Of a DNA stretch of 64,000 bases, positions 7,837-17,342 are shown piece by piece; position 1 is the stretch's first letter, and each line of letters starts with the position of its first letter. The stretch is taken from assembly GCF_011764565.1 (NCBI RefSeq), contig NZ_AP022871.1, positions 1,240,001 to 1,304,000 on the forward strand. The letters are read 5' to 3'. Origin of the DNA: Phytohabitans suffuscus (GTDB lineage Bacteria; Actinomycetota; Actinomycetes; Mycobacteriales; Micromonosporaceae). A program made the position numbers and the translations under genes. The notes below the pieces were generated by a model, which saw only the letters and a program-made list of their open reading frames with translations, was not told the origin of the DNA and did no database searches.

Positions 7837-8789
7837 TCAGGGGCTGGTCCAGTTGGGGACCGTGGCGCCGGGAGCGGTGAACGTGGCGAAGTCCGTCGTG
7901 TCACGGAACGCCGGCAGCCGGTAGAGGCGGCGAGCGTACGACCACAGGTGGGGAAACCGGTCCAGGCCCGGGTTGATGGCGCGCCGTGCGTTGGGGCCCG
8001 CGTCGTACCGCACGAGGGTCACCCACAGCCGCACGTCGGCTTCGGTCAGCCGGTCGCCGAGCAGGTACCGCGATCGGGCGAGCCGCAGGTCGAGGTCGGC
8101 GAACGTGCCCAGCAGCGTGGTCCTGGCCGCCTCGGCGTCCGGCCCGCCGCCGGCGGCTCGGCCGACACCCCAGTTGACGGCGGGGCCGAGCCACGCGTCC
8201 AGCTCCTCGATCTCCTCGCGCAGGTCCTCGGGATAGGTCTGCCCCGCCGGCCGCTGCCCGGCCGCGCGACCAGGAGGCGCCCCCTGCCCGGCCGTGCGAC
8301 CAGGAGGCGGCCGCGGTACCCGGTGAAACTGGGTGGCGAGGTCGATGCCGATGGTGCGGAAGTCGTTGCTCACGATCGTCCCGCTCGCCCGGTCCCACAA
8401 CGCCGGCACCGACACGTGGCCGTCGAAGCCTGGCTCGGTCGCCTCGTACGCCTCACGCAGGAGGGTGAAGCCGTTGACCGGGTCCGGCCCGTAGGTCTCC
8501 CGGAACGCCCACCCCGCCCGTCGCGCTTGTTGTCCACATAGGAGACGCTGACCACGTCTTCGAGCCCGGCCAGGGCGCGGGTGATCAGGGTGCGCTGCGC
8601 CCACGGGCAGAACCATCCCGAGTAGATGTGGTAGCGGCCCGGCTCGGCCGCGAAACCGCTGCTCCCGTCGGCGGTTACCCGCCCGGTGAGCCGGTAGAGC
8701 GGGCGGCGGTCGCCGGGCCGCCGGGCAAAGCGGTACTCGCCGTACCGCTCGGGGTCGGCCGCACTGGCCAGCCTGGTCGTGTCAGTCAT
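7837..8789 (-). CDS. Glutathionyl-hydroquinone-reductase-type GST (ECM4/YqjG family), one frameshift
   Basis: The restored protein is 317 residues. The N-terminal thioredoxin-like domain has the xi-class GST motif GWFCPWAQRT with catalytic Cys, and the C-terminal helical domain contains LGDRLTEADVRLWVTLVRYD, typical for the family. These enzymes reduce glutathionyl- (in actinomycetes possibly mycothiolyl-) hydroquinones. The frame breaks at the C run 8512-8515: SYVDNKRDG is followed by WAFRETYGPDPVNGF in another frame, and one extra base joins them. A loop carries a 30-bp in-frame direct repeat (8254-8279 and 8284-8309) encoding PPGR(T/A)AGQ twice, probably a local duplication. It converges on the upstream MBL gene. 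Confidence 0.8.
8254..8309. repeat. In-frame 30-bp tandem duplication inside the GST-like gene
   Basis: Two 26-bp blocks at 8254-8279 and 8284-8309 differ at one position and are 30 bp apart, so they add ten residues each without changing the frame. They lie between the thioredoxin-like and helical domains. Confidence 0.7.
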
Positions 8790-8921
8790 TGCCGAGCCGC
8801 CGGTCCTGGTCCGAGGTCAGGTCGGGCGCGGGCGACGCGCCATGCCCCATCGTTCACCCGACCTTTTCTATGTGTCAAGTAGGGTTTACGCATCCAGGGC
8901 CCGCCGCCGCACCCAAAAGTC

Positions 8922-8954
8922 TTGCTTTCCTAGTAGTCCGATAGGAATACTAGG
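8922..8954 (+). promoter_or_regulatory. Promoter and inverted repeat upstream of the sulfur-compound operon
   Basis: TTGCTT (8922-8927) and AATACT (8946-8951) are 18 nt apart, which would place the transcript start at about 8957-8958, at the ATG itself. The inverted repeat CCTAGTA (8929-8935) / TACTAGG (8948-8954) spans the spacer and -10 and could be an operator. No ribosome binding site precedes ATG 8958, which fits a leaderless mRNA. Confidence 0.35.
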
Positions 8955-8957
8955 GCC

Positions 8958-9983
8958 ATGGTGCTTGATGGCAAGGCGGCCACCGCAGCCCCCGGCACGG
9001 CCGACCCGCACCATGACCCTCCTGACCACGACCCGGCCGCCCTCCGGGTCGTGCCGGCCCGCCATCCCGGGCGGTGGATCGCGAGCACCGTGGCCGCGGT
9101 CCTGCTCGCGATGGCGCTCCACGCGCTGGTCACCAACCCCGCGTGGGAGTGGCACGTCGTCAGCCAGTACCTGTTCTACGAGACGGTGCTCCGGGCGGTC
9201 GGCGTGACACTTCAGCTGACCGCGCTCGGCATCCTGCTCGGGTTCGCGCTCGGCACCGTGCTGGCGCTGATGCGACTGTCCCAGAGTCCCCTGTTGCAGG
9301 CATTCTCCTGGGGGTACGTCTGGCTGTTCCGATCGGTGCCGCTGATCCTGCAGCTGCTCTTCTGGTTCAACCTCGCCCTGCTGTACGACCGGATCTCGTT
9401 CGGCATCCCCTTTGGACCGTCCTTCTGGGACATCGGCACGCAGGACCTGATCGGGCCTCTCACCGCGGCCACGCTCGGGCTGGCCCTGCACCAGGCGGCG
9501 TACTGCGCGGAGATCGTCCGCTCCGGGTTCCTCTCGGTGGACCAGGGCCAGCTGGAGGCGGCCGCCGCACTCGGGCTGCCGCGGCACCGCCAGATCCGGC
9601 GGATCCTGCTGCCACAGGCGATGCGCACCATCATCCCGACCGCCGGCAACGAGATCATCGGGCTGGTCAAGGGCACCTCGGTCGTCTACATCATGGCCAT
9701 CCCCGAACTCTTCTACCAGGTGCAGGTCATCTACTCGCGCAACGGCAGGGTGATCGCGCTGCTCCTCGTGGCGGCGATCTGGTACCTGCTGCTGACCACG
9801 GTGCTCTCCATCGCCCAGTTCTACGTCGAGCGGTACTACGCCCGCGGCGCCGTGCGCGTGCTGCCGCCGACGCCGTGGCAGCGGGTCCGCGCCGCCGTGG
9901 CCCGCCTCGACGCCGCCCGCCGGCAGCGCCGGGCCGACCGTGACCGGCTCGCCGCCCAGCTCGCCCGCGAGGAGCAGCCGTGA
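8958..9983 (+). CDS. Amino-acid-type ABC transporter permease (HisM/TcyL-like)
   Basis: A 341-residue integral membrane protein with about five to six hydrophobic segments after a 35-residue polar N-terminus. The cytoplasmic EAA loop is clear ([20 protein letters not shown] followed by [10 protein letters not shown]), as in permeases of polar amino acid importers. A charged C-terminal tail of about 40 residues is longer than in most homologues. It heads an operon with an ATPase (4-nt GTGA overlap), a lipoprotein receptor, three LLM monooxygenases and an acetyltransferase, pointing to import of a sulfur-containing amino acid. Only one permease gene is present, so a homodimer is likely. Confidence 0.88.
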   Translation: MVLDGKAATAAPGTADPHHDPPDHDPAALRVVPARHPGRWIASTVAAVLLAMALHALVTNPAWEWHVVSQYLFYETVLRAVGVTLQLTALGILLGFALGTVLALMRLSQSPLLQAFSWGYVWLFRSVPLILQLLFWFNLALLYDRISFGIPFGPSFWDIGTQDLIGPLTAATLGLALHQAAYCAEIVRSGFLSVDQGQLEAAAALGLPRHRQIRRILLPQAMRTIIPTAGNEIIGLVKGTSVVYIMAIPELFYQVQVIYSRNGRVIALLLVAAIWYLLLTTVLSIAQFYVERYYARGAVRVLPPTPWQRVRAAVARLDAARRQRRADRDRLAAQLAREEQP

Positions 9984-10746
9984 CGGCACCGCCGATGGTG
10001 GACATCAGGGGCATCCACAAGAGCTTCGGACCGCTCGAGGTGCTGCGCGGGGTCGACCTGCGGGTCCGCGCCGGCGAGGTGGTCGTCGTCCTCGGACCGT
10101 CCGGCTCGGGCAAGTCGACGCTGCTGCGCAGCATCAACCACCTGGAGAAGGTGAGCCGGGGTACATACGGATCGACGGCGAGCTGATCGGGTACCGGCGC
10201 TCCGGCGGCCGCCTGCGCGAGCTCAAGGAACGCGAGGTGCTCCGGCAGCGTACCCACATCGGCTTCGTCTTCCAGAGCTTCAACCTCTTTCCGCACCTGA
10301 CCGTCCTGGAGAACGTCGTCGAGGCGCCCGTCTCCGCCCAGGGCCGGCCCCGCCGGGAGGCGACCGAACGGGCCCTGCGACTGCTGGAGCGGGTCGGGCT
10401 GTCGGACAAGGCGGACGCGTACCCCCGCCGCCTCTCCGGCGGTCAGCAGCAGCGCGTCGCCATCGCCCGGGCCCTCGCGCTGGAGCCGAAGGTCGTGCTC
10501 TTCGACGAGCCCACCTCGGCGCTCGACCCGGAGCTGGTCGGCGAGGTCCTCGACGTGATGCGCGACCTCGCCCGCGGCGGCACCACGATGATCGTCGTCA
10601 CCCACGAGATCGGCTTCGCCCGCGAGGTCGCCGACACCGTCGTGTTCATGGACGACGGCCTGATCGTCGAAGAAGGCCCGCCGGGGCAGGTCCTCGACCA
10701 CCCCCGGCACGAACGCACCCGCGCCTTCCTCGCCAAGGTCCTCTGA
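9980..10746 (+). CDS. Amino-acid-type ABC transporter ATP-binding protein (GlnQ/TcyN-like), one frameshift
   Basis: The restored protein is 255 residues with Walker [17 protein letters not shown]-loop [12 protein letters not shown], signature [15 protein letters not shown], Walker [15 protein letters not shown] and the H-loop VVTHE. The frame breaks in the G run 10158-10161, between EKVSRG and [10 protein letters not shown]; one extra G rejoins the two halves. The GTG start at 9980 lies in a GAGGAG-preceded GTGA overlap with the permease stop, indicating translational coupling; ATG 9995 is an alternative. It energises the importer of this operon. Confidence 0.87.
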
Positions 10747-10772
10747 CCGTTTCGACCCCCGAAGGAGCTCCC

Positions 10773-11735
10773 ATGCACCGGCGCCTCACCGCCGCGGCCG
10801 TCCTCGCCGCACTTCTCGCGCTGCCCGCGTGCGGCACACCGGACGACATCGAGGCCGTCACCGTCGACCCGTCGAGCGGCACCGTCAACAGGATCAACAC
10901 GAGCCCGGACCAGAAACGGGTACGCGCGGAGAAGGTCGACGCGATCGCCGCCAAGGTACCCGAGCCGATCCGGGCCGACGGAAAGCTCGCCGTCGCGGTG
11001 AGCGGCGAGGGCTCGCCGCCGCTGGCCTTCCGGGCCGACGACGACCGCACGCTGATCGGCGTCGAGCCCGACATCGCCCAGCTGGTAGCCGACGTGCTCG
11101 GGCTGGAGCTCGAGCTCCGGCCGACCTCGTGGGAGAACCTCTTCCTGGTGGTCCGCTCCGGCCAGGACGAGGTCGGCTTCTCCAACATCACCGTCACCGA
11201 GGAGCGCAAGGACATCTACGACTTCGCTTCGTACCGGGTCGACTCGCTGGGTTGGGAGGTCAAGAAGGACGGCGAGATCGACAAGATCGAGAAGCCGGCC
11301 GACATCGCCGGCCTCACCGTCTCGGTCGGCTCCGGCACCAACCAGGAGCAGGTGCTGCTGCGCTGGGACGCGCAGAACAAGGCCGCCGGGCTGGCGCCCG
11401 CGAAGATCGTGTACTACCAGCGTCCCACCGAGTACCAGCTCGCACTCCGCTCCGGCCAGATCGACGCCTACTTCGGCCCGAACCCCTCGGTCGTCTACCA
11501 CGCGACCGTGAGCGGTGAGACCAAGGTGGTCGGGATCGTTCCCGGCGGCGGCGAGGTGCCCGCCCAGATCGCCGCGATGACCAAGAAGGGCAACGGGTTC
11601 GCGGTGGCGCTCAGCGAGGCGCTCGACACGGTCATCGAGAGCGGCCGGTACGCCGAGGTGCTCGCCCGCTGGGGACTGTCCGGTGAGGCGATCCCGAAGT
11701 CCGAGGTGAACCCACCCGGCCTGCCCCGAAAGTGA
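10773..11735 (+). CDS. Extracellular solute-binding lipoprotein, family 3 (amino-acid importer receptor)
   Basis: A 320-residue protein with a lipoprotein signal peptide: MHRR, a hydrophobic core and lipobox LPAC with Cys20. The mature part has the SBP family 3 order ([17 protein letters not shown], then [15 protein letters not shown], then a [11 protein letters not shown] segment). It would sit on the outer face of the membrane and deliver ligand to the permease. The ATG follows a GGAG ribosome binding site. The unusual insertion [15 protein letters not shown] region before the first domain strand (residues about 25-65) is charged and may be a linker. Ligand unknown; operon context suggests an S-substituted cysteine or other organosulfur amino acid. 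Confidence 0.88.
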   Translation: MHRRLTAAAVLAALLALPACGTPDDIEAVTVDPSSGTVNRINTSPDQKRVRAEKVDAIAAKVPEPIRADGKLAVAVSGEGSPPLAFRADDDRTLIGVEPDIAQLVADVLGLELELRPTSWENLFLVVRSGQDEVGFSNITVTEERKDIYDFASYRVDSLGWEVKKDGEIDKIEKPADIAGLTVSVGSGTNQEQVLLRWDAQNKAAGLAPAKIVYYQRPTEYQLALRSGQIDAYFGPNPSVVYHATVSGETKVVGIVPGGGEVPAQIAAMTKKGNGFAVALSEALDTVIESGRYAEVLARWGLSGEAIPKSEVNPPGLPRK

Positions 11736-11746
11736 AGGCACCGCTC

Positions 11747-12877
11747 ATGACGACACCACTGTCCATCCTGGATCTCGTTCCGGTGCCTTCCGGTGGCACG
11801 CCGGCACAGGCACTGCGCAACACCGTCGATCTGGCCCAGCGGGCCGAGCAGGCCGGCTACCACCGGTACTGGCTGGCCGAGCACCACTTCGCGCCGGGGG
11901 TGGCCAGCTCGGCCACGGCCGTGCTGATCGAGCTCGTCGCCGCGGCGACCAACCGGATCCGGGTCGGGTCCGGCGCGGTACAGCTCGGCCACCAGACCGC
12001 CGTCTCGGTGGTCGAACAGTTCGGCACCCTGGACGCCCTGCATCCGGGCCGGATCGACCTGGGCCTGGGCCGCTCGGGCCAGCGCCGCGTCGAGGCGCTG
12101 GCCGGCGCACCCACCGGGCCGCCACGGCCATCACCGCCGCGGGTCGAAGCGCGGGTCGTGGACGGGCTGCTCATCCCGCCGCCCTTCTCGTTCCTGCCGC
12201 TGCTGAAGGCGCCGTTCTTCGCCGCGCAGGCCGCCGCCCTGCAACTGCCCGGCGCCGAGCCGCCCGACTTCGACGAGCAGGTCGGCGACATCCTGGCCCT
12301 GCTCGCCGGCGCGTACGCGCTGGACGACGTGCACCTGCACGCCGTACCCGGTGAGGACGCCGACGTAGAGGTGTGGATCCTCGGCAGCAGCGCCGGGCAG
12401 AGCGCCCAGGTCGCCGGCGAGCGTGGGCTGCCGTTCGCGGCCAACTACCACGTCAGCCCGGCCACGGTGCTGGAGGCCGTGGCGGCGTACCGGGCGGCGT
12501 TCCGGCCCGGGGTCGTCGAGCGGCCGTACGTGCTGGTCTCCGCCGACGCGGTCGTGGCACCGGACGACACGACCGCACGCGAGCTCGCCGCGCCGTACGG
12601 GCTGTGGGTGCGCGACATCCGCACCGGGCGCGGCGCCCAGCCGTTCCGGTCCCCCGCGCAGGCGGCCGCGCACCACTGGACCGACGAGGACCGCGCGCTG
12701 CTCGCCGACCGGATCGACACGCAGTTCGTCGGGGCGCCGCAGACCGTGGCCGAGCGGCTGCGCGTACTGCGGGACGCGACCGGCGCCGACGAGTTGCTGA
12801 TCACCACCATCACCCACGACCACGGCGACCGGGTCCGCTCGTACGAGCTGCTGGCCAAGGAATGGGGCCTGTCATGA
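11747..12877 (+). CDS. LLM-class flavin-dependent oxidoreductase (MsnO8/CmoO-like)
   Basis: A 376-residue luciferase-like TIM-barrel protein. It opens with [20 protein letters not shown] and [15 protein letters not shown], the pattern of the MsnO8-type subgroup that includes Bacillus YtmO (CmoO). The glycine-rich [10 protein letters not shown] segment follows near residue 105. ATG 11747 with a GAAGG site 8 nt upstream is preferred over GTG 11732, which overlaps the upstream stop. These enzymes use reduced FMN and O2. Next to an NtaA-like monooxygenase and a GNAT enzyme it fits a role in oxidative cleavage of an N-acetylated thioether amino acid. Confidence 0.83.
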   Translation: MTTPLSILDLVPVPSGGTPAQALRNTVDLAQRAEQAGYHRYWLAEHHFAPGVASSATAVLIELVAAATNRIRVGSGAVQLGHQTAVSVVEQFGTLDALHPGRIDLGLGRSGQRRVEALAGAPTGPPRPSPPRVEARVVDGLLIPPPFSFLPLLKAPFFAAQAAALQLPGAEPPDFDEQVGDILALLAGAYALDDVHLHAVPGEDADVEVWILGSSAGQSAQVAGERGLPFAANYHVSPATVLEAVAAYRAAFRPGVVERPYVLVSADAVVAPDDTTARELAAPYGLWVRDIRTGRGAQPFRSPAQAAAHHWTDEDRALLADRIDTQFVGAPQTVAERLRVLRDATGADELLITTITHDHGDRVRSYELLAKEWGLS

Positions 12878-14025
12878 CCGAGCTGCACCTGGCGGTCGCG
12901 CTGGACGGCGCGGGCTGGCACCCGGCCGCCTGGCGCGAGCCCGACGCCCGCCCGGCCGAGCTGTTCACCGCCGGCTACTGGGTCGACCTGGTGCGCGAGG
13001 CGGAGGCGGGCACGCTCGACTTCGTCACCATCGAGGACGCGCTGGGCGTGCAGTCCTCCCGTTCGGACGGGCCGGACGACCGGGTCGACCAGGTGCGCGG
13101 CCGGCTCGACGCGGTCCTCGTCGCGGCCCGCGTCGCCCCGCTGACCCGCCACATCGGGCTCGTGCCCACGGCGACCGTCACGCACACCGAGCCGTTCCAC
13201 GTCGCGAAGGCGATCGCGACGCTCGACTACGCCAGCAACGGCCGCGCCGGCTGGCGGGTGCAGGTCTCCGCCCGCGGCCACGAGGCGACGCACTTCGGCC
13301 GCCGGGAGATCCCGGACCAGCTCGGTCCCGATCTGGTCGCCGACCTCTTCGACGAGGCCACCGACTACGTCGAGGTGGTGCGCCGGCTCTGGGACAGCTG
13401 GGAGGACGACGCCGAGATCCGGGACCAGGCGACCGGGCGGTTCGTCGACCGGAACAAGCTGCACTACATCGACTTCGAGGGCCGCTGGTTCCGGGTGCGC
13501 GGGCCGTCTATCGTGCCCCGCCCGCCGCAGGGCCAGCCGCCGGTCACCGCCCTCGCCCACGCCGAGGTGCCGTACCGGTTCGCGGAAAGCTCGGCCGACC
13601 TGGTCTACGTGACTCCGTCCGATGTGGACGACGCCGCCGCGATCGCGCGGCGGTTCGCGCCACCGTCGCTCGTCTTCGCCGATCTGGTGGTGTTCCTCGA
13701 CCGCACCGCGGCGCAGGCGTCCGCCCGCAAACAGTGGCTCGACGCCTGGGACGGCGCGACCTACACCTCGGATGCGGCGATCTTCACCGGAACCCCGGCC
13801 CAGCTCGCCGACCTGATGCTGCGGTGGCGGGCGGCCGGGCTCGACGGCTTCCGGCTGCGGCCGGGTGCGATCCCGCACGACCTGACCGCCATCACCCGCG
13901 GTCTGGTGCCGGAGCTGCGCAGCCGAGGGGCATTCCGGCACGCGTACGAGGCGGACACGTTACGCGGCCTGCTCGGCCTGCACCGCCCGGCCAACCGGTA
14001 CGCCACCGTGGAGGGTACGCGATGA
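12874..14025 (+). CDS. LLM-class flavin-dependent monooxygenase, NtaA/SnaA-related
   Basis: A 383-residue protein starting [20 protein letters not shown], with [40 protein letters not shown] and [17 protein letters not shown], all signatures of the nitrilotriacetate-monooxygenase (NtaA/SnaA/DszA) branch. The loop after GWRVQVSA, which binds FMN phosphate, is preserved. Its ATG overlaps the previous stop by 4 nt (ATGA) and its own stop overlaps the next start in the same manner. It would be the second of three flavin monooxygenases in the operon; possible roles are sequential oxidation steps or different substrates. An FMN reductase is not encoded nearby. Confidence 0.83.
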   Translation: MTELHLAVALDGAGWHPAAWREPDARPAELFTAGYWVDLVREAEAGTLDFVTIEDALGVQSSRSDGPDDRVDQVRGRLDAVLVAARVAPLTRHIGLVPTATVTHTEPFHVAKAIATLDYASNGRAGWRVQVSARGHEATHFGRREIPDQLGPDLVADLFDEATDYVEVVRRLWDSWEDDAEIRDQATGRFVDRNKLHYIDFEGRWFRVRGPSIVPRPPQGQPPVTALAHAEVPYRFAESSADLVYVTPSDVDDAAAIARRFAPPSLVFADLVVFLDRTAAQASARKQWLDAWDGATYTSDAAIFTGTPAQLADLMLRWRAAGLDGFRLRPGAIPHDLTAITRGLVPELRSRGAFRHAYEADTLRGLLGLHRPANRYATVEGTR

Positions 14026-15374
14026 GCAAGCAGATCCATTTGGCGGCGCACTTTCCCGGCGTCAACAACACGACCGTGTGGAGCGACCCGCGCTCGGGCA
14101 GCCAGATCGAGTTCGCCTCGTTCGAGCGGCTGGCCCGCACCGCCGAGCGAGCCAAGTTCGACTTCTTCTTCCTCGCCGAAGGGCTGCGGCTGCGCGAGCA
14201 GAACGGCCTCATCTACGACCTCGACGTGGTCGGCCGCCCCGACACGTTCACGGTGCTGGCCGCGCTCGCCGCGGTCACCGACCGGCTCGGCCTCACCGGC
14301 ACGATCAACTCCACGTTCAACGAGCCGTACGAGGTGGCCCGCCAGTTCGCCAGCCTCGACCAGCTGTCCGGCGGCCGGGCCGGGTGGAACGTGGTCACGT
14401 CGTGGGACGCCTTCACCGGAGAGAACTTCCGCCGGGGCGGCTTCCTGCGCCAGGACGACCGGTACACGCGGGCCGAGCGGTTCCTGCGCACCGCCTGGGA
14501 GCTGTTCGACTCGTGGCGCGACGGCGACGTGGTGGCCGACAGGGCGAGCGGTACGTTCCTGTCGCGGCCGGACGCGGGCGCGTTCGCGCACCGCGACGCG
14601 CACTTCGACATCGCCGGCCGGTTCAACGTGCCGCGCGGCCCGCAGGGACGGCCGGTGATCCTGCAGGCCGGCGACTCGGACAAGGGGCGGGAGTTCGCCG
14701 CCGCCACCGCCGACGCGATCTTCAGCCGGCACGGCACGCTGGAGGCCGGGCAGGCGTTCTACGCGGACGTGAAGGGGCGGCTGGCCCGCTACGGGCGTAC
14801 CAGGGAGGAGCTGCTGGTGCTCCCGGCCGCGACGTTCGTCCTCGGCGACACCGACGCGGACGCCCAGGAGCGCGCGCGGGTGGTCCGCCGCCAGCAGGTC
14901 AGCGGCCAGACCGCGATCCGCCACCTGGAACAGCTCTGGAACAGGGACCTCAGCGCCTACGACCCGGACGGCCCGCTGCCGGAGGTGGACCCGGTCGTCG
15001 GCGAGAACACCATCGCCAAGGGACGGGCCAGCACCCGCATGTTCGGCGACCCGCTACGAACCGCCCGGCAATGGCGCGAGCTGGCCGCGGCGAACAAGCT
15101 GACCATCCGCGAACTGGTCATCGAGGTGACCGCACGGCAGACGTTCATCGGCTCCGCCGCCACGGTGGCCGAGTCGATCAACGATCTCGTGCAGCGGGAT
15201 GCCAGCGACGGGTTCATCCTCGTGCCGCACCTGGTGCCGGACGGGCTGGACGAGTTCGCCGACACGGTCGTACCGCTGCTCCAGCAGCGTGGCGTCTTCC
15301 GGGCCGAGTACCAGGGCACGACCCTGCGCGAGCACCTCGGGCTCGCACACCCCGACCGGAGGCCGGCCGCGTGA
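14022..15374 (+). CDS. NtaA/DmoA-family FMN-dependent monooxygenase (CmoJ/YtnJ-like)
   Basis: A 450-residue protein, the standard length of the NtaA/DmoA subfamily. Diagnostic segments are HFPGVNNTTVWSDPRSGSQI, FDFFFLAEGLRLRE, TGTINSTFNEPYEVARQFAS, SGGRAGWNVVTSWD and GRPVILQAGDSDKGREFAA. Bacillus YtnJ (CmoJ), which breaks the C-S bond of N-acetyl-S-(2-succino)cysteine, belongs to this group, as do DmoA and sulfide monooxygenases. The gene has 4-nt overlaps with both neighbours. I infer C-S bond cleavage, but the precise substrate is unproven. Confidence 0.86.
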   Translation: MSKQIHLAAHFPGVNNTTVWSDPRSGSQIEFASFERLARTAERAKFDFFFLAEGLRLREQNGLIYDLDVVGRPDTFTVLAALAAVTDRLGLTGTINSTFNEPYEVARQFASLDQLSGGRAGWNVVTSWDAFTGENFRRGGFLRQDDRYTRAERFLRTAWELFDSWRDGDVVADRASGTFLSRPDAGAFAHRDAHFDIAGRFNVPRGPQGRPVILQAGDSDKGREFAAATADAIFSRHGTLEAGQAFYADVKGRLARYGRTREELLVLPAATFVLGDTDADAQERARVVRRQQVSGQTAIRHLEQLWNRDLSAYDPDGPLPEVDPVVGENTIAKGRASTRMFGDPLRTARQWRELAAANKLTIRELVIEVTARQTFIGSAATVAESINDLVQRDASDGFILVPHLVPDGLDEFADTVVPLLQQRGVFRAEYQGTTLREHLGLAHPDRRPAA

Positions 15375-16057
15375 CGCACCCGCTGGACAGCCCGGTGTGG
15401 TCCGCGCTCAACGGCCCGCACACCCACCTCGGCGAGGTACACGGGCAGGCCGCCCGCTACCACCCGGACGTCGCCGGCTTCGCCACCCTGCGCCCCGACC
15501 CGGACGAGCACGCCTGGGCCGACCTCGCCGCGGTCACCGAGCCCGGCACGGATGTCGCCCTGGCCGGCACCGACGCGCGGCCACCGCCGGGCTGGCACAC
15601 CGTCCTCACCATCCCCGGCGTCCAGCTCGTCGACACCGCGCTGCGCGCCGAACCCGACACCGAGGCGGTGCGTCTCGGCCCGGCCGACGTACCGCAGATG
15701 CTCGACCTGGTCGCCCGCACCGACCCCGGACCGTTCCGCAAGCGGACGATCGAACTCGGCACCTACCTCGGCATCCGCCGCGACGGACAGCTCGTCGCGA
15801 TGGCCGGCGAACGCCTGCACCCACCCGGCTGGACCGAGATCAGCGCCGTCTGCACCGACCACGACCACCGCGGACAGGGCCTCGCCACCCGGCTGGTCCG
15901 GGCGATCGCCGCCGGCATCCGCGCCCGCGGCGAGACACCCTTCCTGCACGCGGCCGCCAGCAACACCAACGCGATCCGCCTCTACGAACGCCTCGGCTTC
16001 ACGCTGCGCCGCCACACCACCTTCCGAGCCGTACGCACTCCCCACGCCCCCAGCTGA
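15371..16057 (+). CDS. GNAT-family N-acetyltransferase
   Basis: A 228-residue protein whose second half is a GNAT domain: acetyl-CoA loop VCTDHDHRGQGLATRLV (around residues 160-176) and the terminal NAIRLYERLGFTLRR motif. The first 90 residues are a less conserved N-terminal lobe, an arrangement common for amino-acid acetylating GNATs of actinobacteria. The GTG start overlaps the monooxygenase stop. In the Bacillus ytm/ytn operon the acetyltransferase SnaA N-acetylates S-substituted cysteines before oxidation; the same role is proposed here from context. Confidence 0.84.
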   Translation: MTHPLDSPVWSALNGPHTHLGEVHGQAARYHPDVAGFATLRPDPDEHAWADLAAVTEPGTDVALAGTDARPPPGWHTVLTIPGVQLVDTALRAEPDTEAVRLGPADVPQMLDLVARTDPGPFRKRTIELGTYLGIRRDGQLVAMAGERLHPPGWTEISAVCTDHDHRGQGLATRLVRAIAAGIRARGETPFLHAAASNTNAIRLYERLGFTLRRHTTFRAVRTPHAPS

Positions 16058-16568
16058 CCACCGGCTCAGAACGCGACTAGGGAGTTTCCGGGTTGAGGCG
16101 GCTTGGGCCGCCCGGTTCGCCGGAGGCCCGTGGGTCGCCGGCCGAGGTCCAATCGGGGCGGAACCACCTCGATCCCGAAAGCTCTTTCAGACCTTCCGGG
16201 GTCAGGGCCCGGGTCTGTCCACAGTGATCTCCGCGCATCCGCCGGTCGGTCCGTCCGATGTAGATCGTGGTACGGATCCGCCCCTCTGGGGGCAGTTTCA
16301 TACCACGATCTGTTGCCGGGGGCCGCGCGTACGAGGGCGGGGGTGGTGGCGGTGCCGACTTCACCTGGTTTGTTCCGCTCGTCAGGGTGATCGTCGGCCT
16401 CAGCACTCCAATGAGGACAGACCGGAAGCCGCCCGCCCGCTCCCCCGAACTGGCGCAGGGCCCGAGGGATCGGTTCCGGCGGAGACGAACCAGGCGGTTC
16501 GGCGGCGGCACCGCCGCACCGCGACCCCGGGGTCGTCGTGGTCAGGCGGTGGTCGACGTTGGTCCACG
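16058..16568. other. 511-nt convergent intergenic region holding a dispersed palindromic repeat
   Basis: No gene is supported between the acetyltransferase (plus) and the sortase (minus). A short hairpin GGCGGC-TTGG-GCCGCC at 16097-16112 may end the upstream operon. The region 16190-16330 is a repeat that recurs at 52356-52520. The remainder (16331-16568) stays open in several frames but shows no domain. Confidence 0.6.
16190..16330 (+). repeat. Dispersed palindromic repeat, copy 1
   Basis: About 140 nt closely similar to 52356-52520. Both contain GGGTCAGGG, the block CTGTCCACAGTGATCTC, then a hairpin. In this copy the arms AGATCGTGGTA (16262-16272) and TACCACGATCT (16301-16311) are exact complements around an inner GCCCC-TCT-GGGGGC stem (16280-16293). 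The element ends with GGCCGCGCGT. It lies between the 3' ends of converging genes, typical for REP- or MITE-like elements and bidirectional terminators. Confidence 0.75.
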
Positions 16569-17276
16569 TCATGCGCCTGGTCCCGGTCGCAGCTGCGCTG
16601 GCGGCCCTGCCGAGCTGGGCTGCTCGTGCACCAGCTGGGCGTGCACGACGAGGCGTTCGTAGTTGTCGAACCTCGGGTTGCACGTGGTGAGCGTGAGCAT
16701 CGCGGTCGTCGGCCTGGACCGGCTCCGGTCGGGCACCGGCGCGACGACCCACACGTCGTTCGGCTTGACGACGCGGACGCGGGTCACCCGGTAGACGTAC
16801 CAGGTCTGCCGGGTCTCCACCACGACATGATCGTCCACGCGCACCTCGTCCAGCCGCCAGAAGAGAGCCTTCGTGCGGTGGGCGGCGACGGAGAAGTTGC
16901 CGATCTCGCCGGGGGCCGCGGTGCCGGGGTAGTGACCCGGGGCATGGCGCAGCTCGCGCTGGCTGACGCCCTCGACGACGACCCACCGGCGTTCCAGCGC
17001 CGGGAGGTAGAGGCGTGCGATCGCCGAGCCCGGTGCGGGCGGCGCGGCGGTCGGTGTGGGGCCCGCTGACGTGTCCGGTCTGTCCGGCCCGGCTGGGCTG
17101 CTCCACTGCTGGGCGAGCCGGCGGTCGAGGTCGTCCTGGGCGCCGTTGGTCACGGCGGTGGTCCCCCAGAGCTCGTAGGCGACGAACAGCAGGACCACCG
17201 CGCTCACGGTAACCAGGATCTCGCCGAGCACCCCGAGGCGCGCCGACGTTACGCACCCACGGGCCATGTTTGGCAC
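16569..17276 (-). CDS. Class E sortase
   Basis: A 235-residue membrane-anchored transpeptidase. One N-terminal membrane segment (about 17-35) is followed by a proline-rich linker (60-83) and the sortase domain: His133 in [10 protein letters not shown], Cys199 in [10 protein letters not shown] and Arg208 in [10 protein letters not shown]. Class E enzymes of actinobacteria join LAXTG-type proteins to the cell wall. Residues 111-140 ([17 protein letters not shown]) match the pre-His loop of the class. GTG 17276 is used; ATG 17267 is equally plausible. It is divergent from a degenerate-GGDEF gene, and a second class E sortase lies 3 kb away. Confidence 0.88.
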   Translation of the reverse strand: MPNMARGCVTSARLGVLGEILVTVSAVVLLFVAYELWGTTAVTNGAQDDLDRRLAQQWSSPAGPDRPDTSAGPTPTAAPPAPGSAIARLYLPALERRWVVVEGVSQRELRHAPGHYPGTAAPGEIGNFSVAAHRTKALFWRLDEVRVDDHVVVETRQTWYVYRVTRVRVVKPNDVWVVAPVPDRSRSRPTTAMLTLTTCNPRFDNYERLVVHAQLVHEQPSSAGPPAQLRPGPGA

Positions 17277-17342
17277 GATCTCTGGTAATTTGTGCGTACA
17301 AACGAGGCAGTCATTACCGGCACGATCCTCTTAAGGTCAGAG

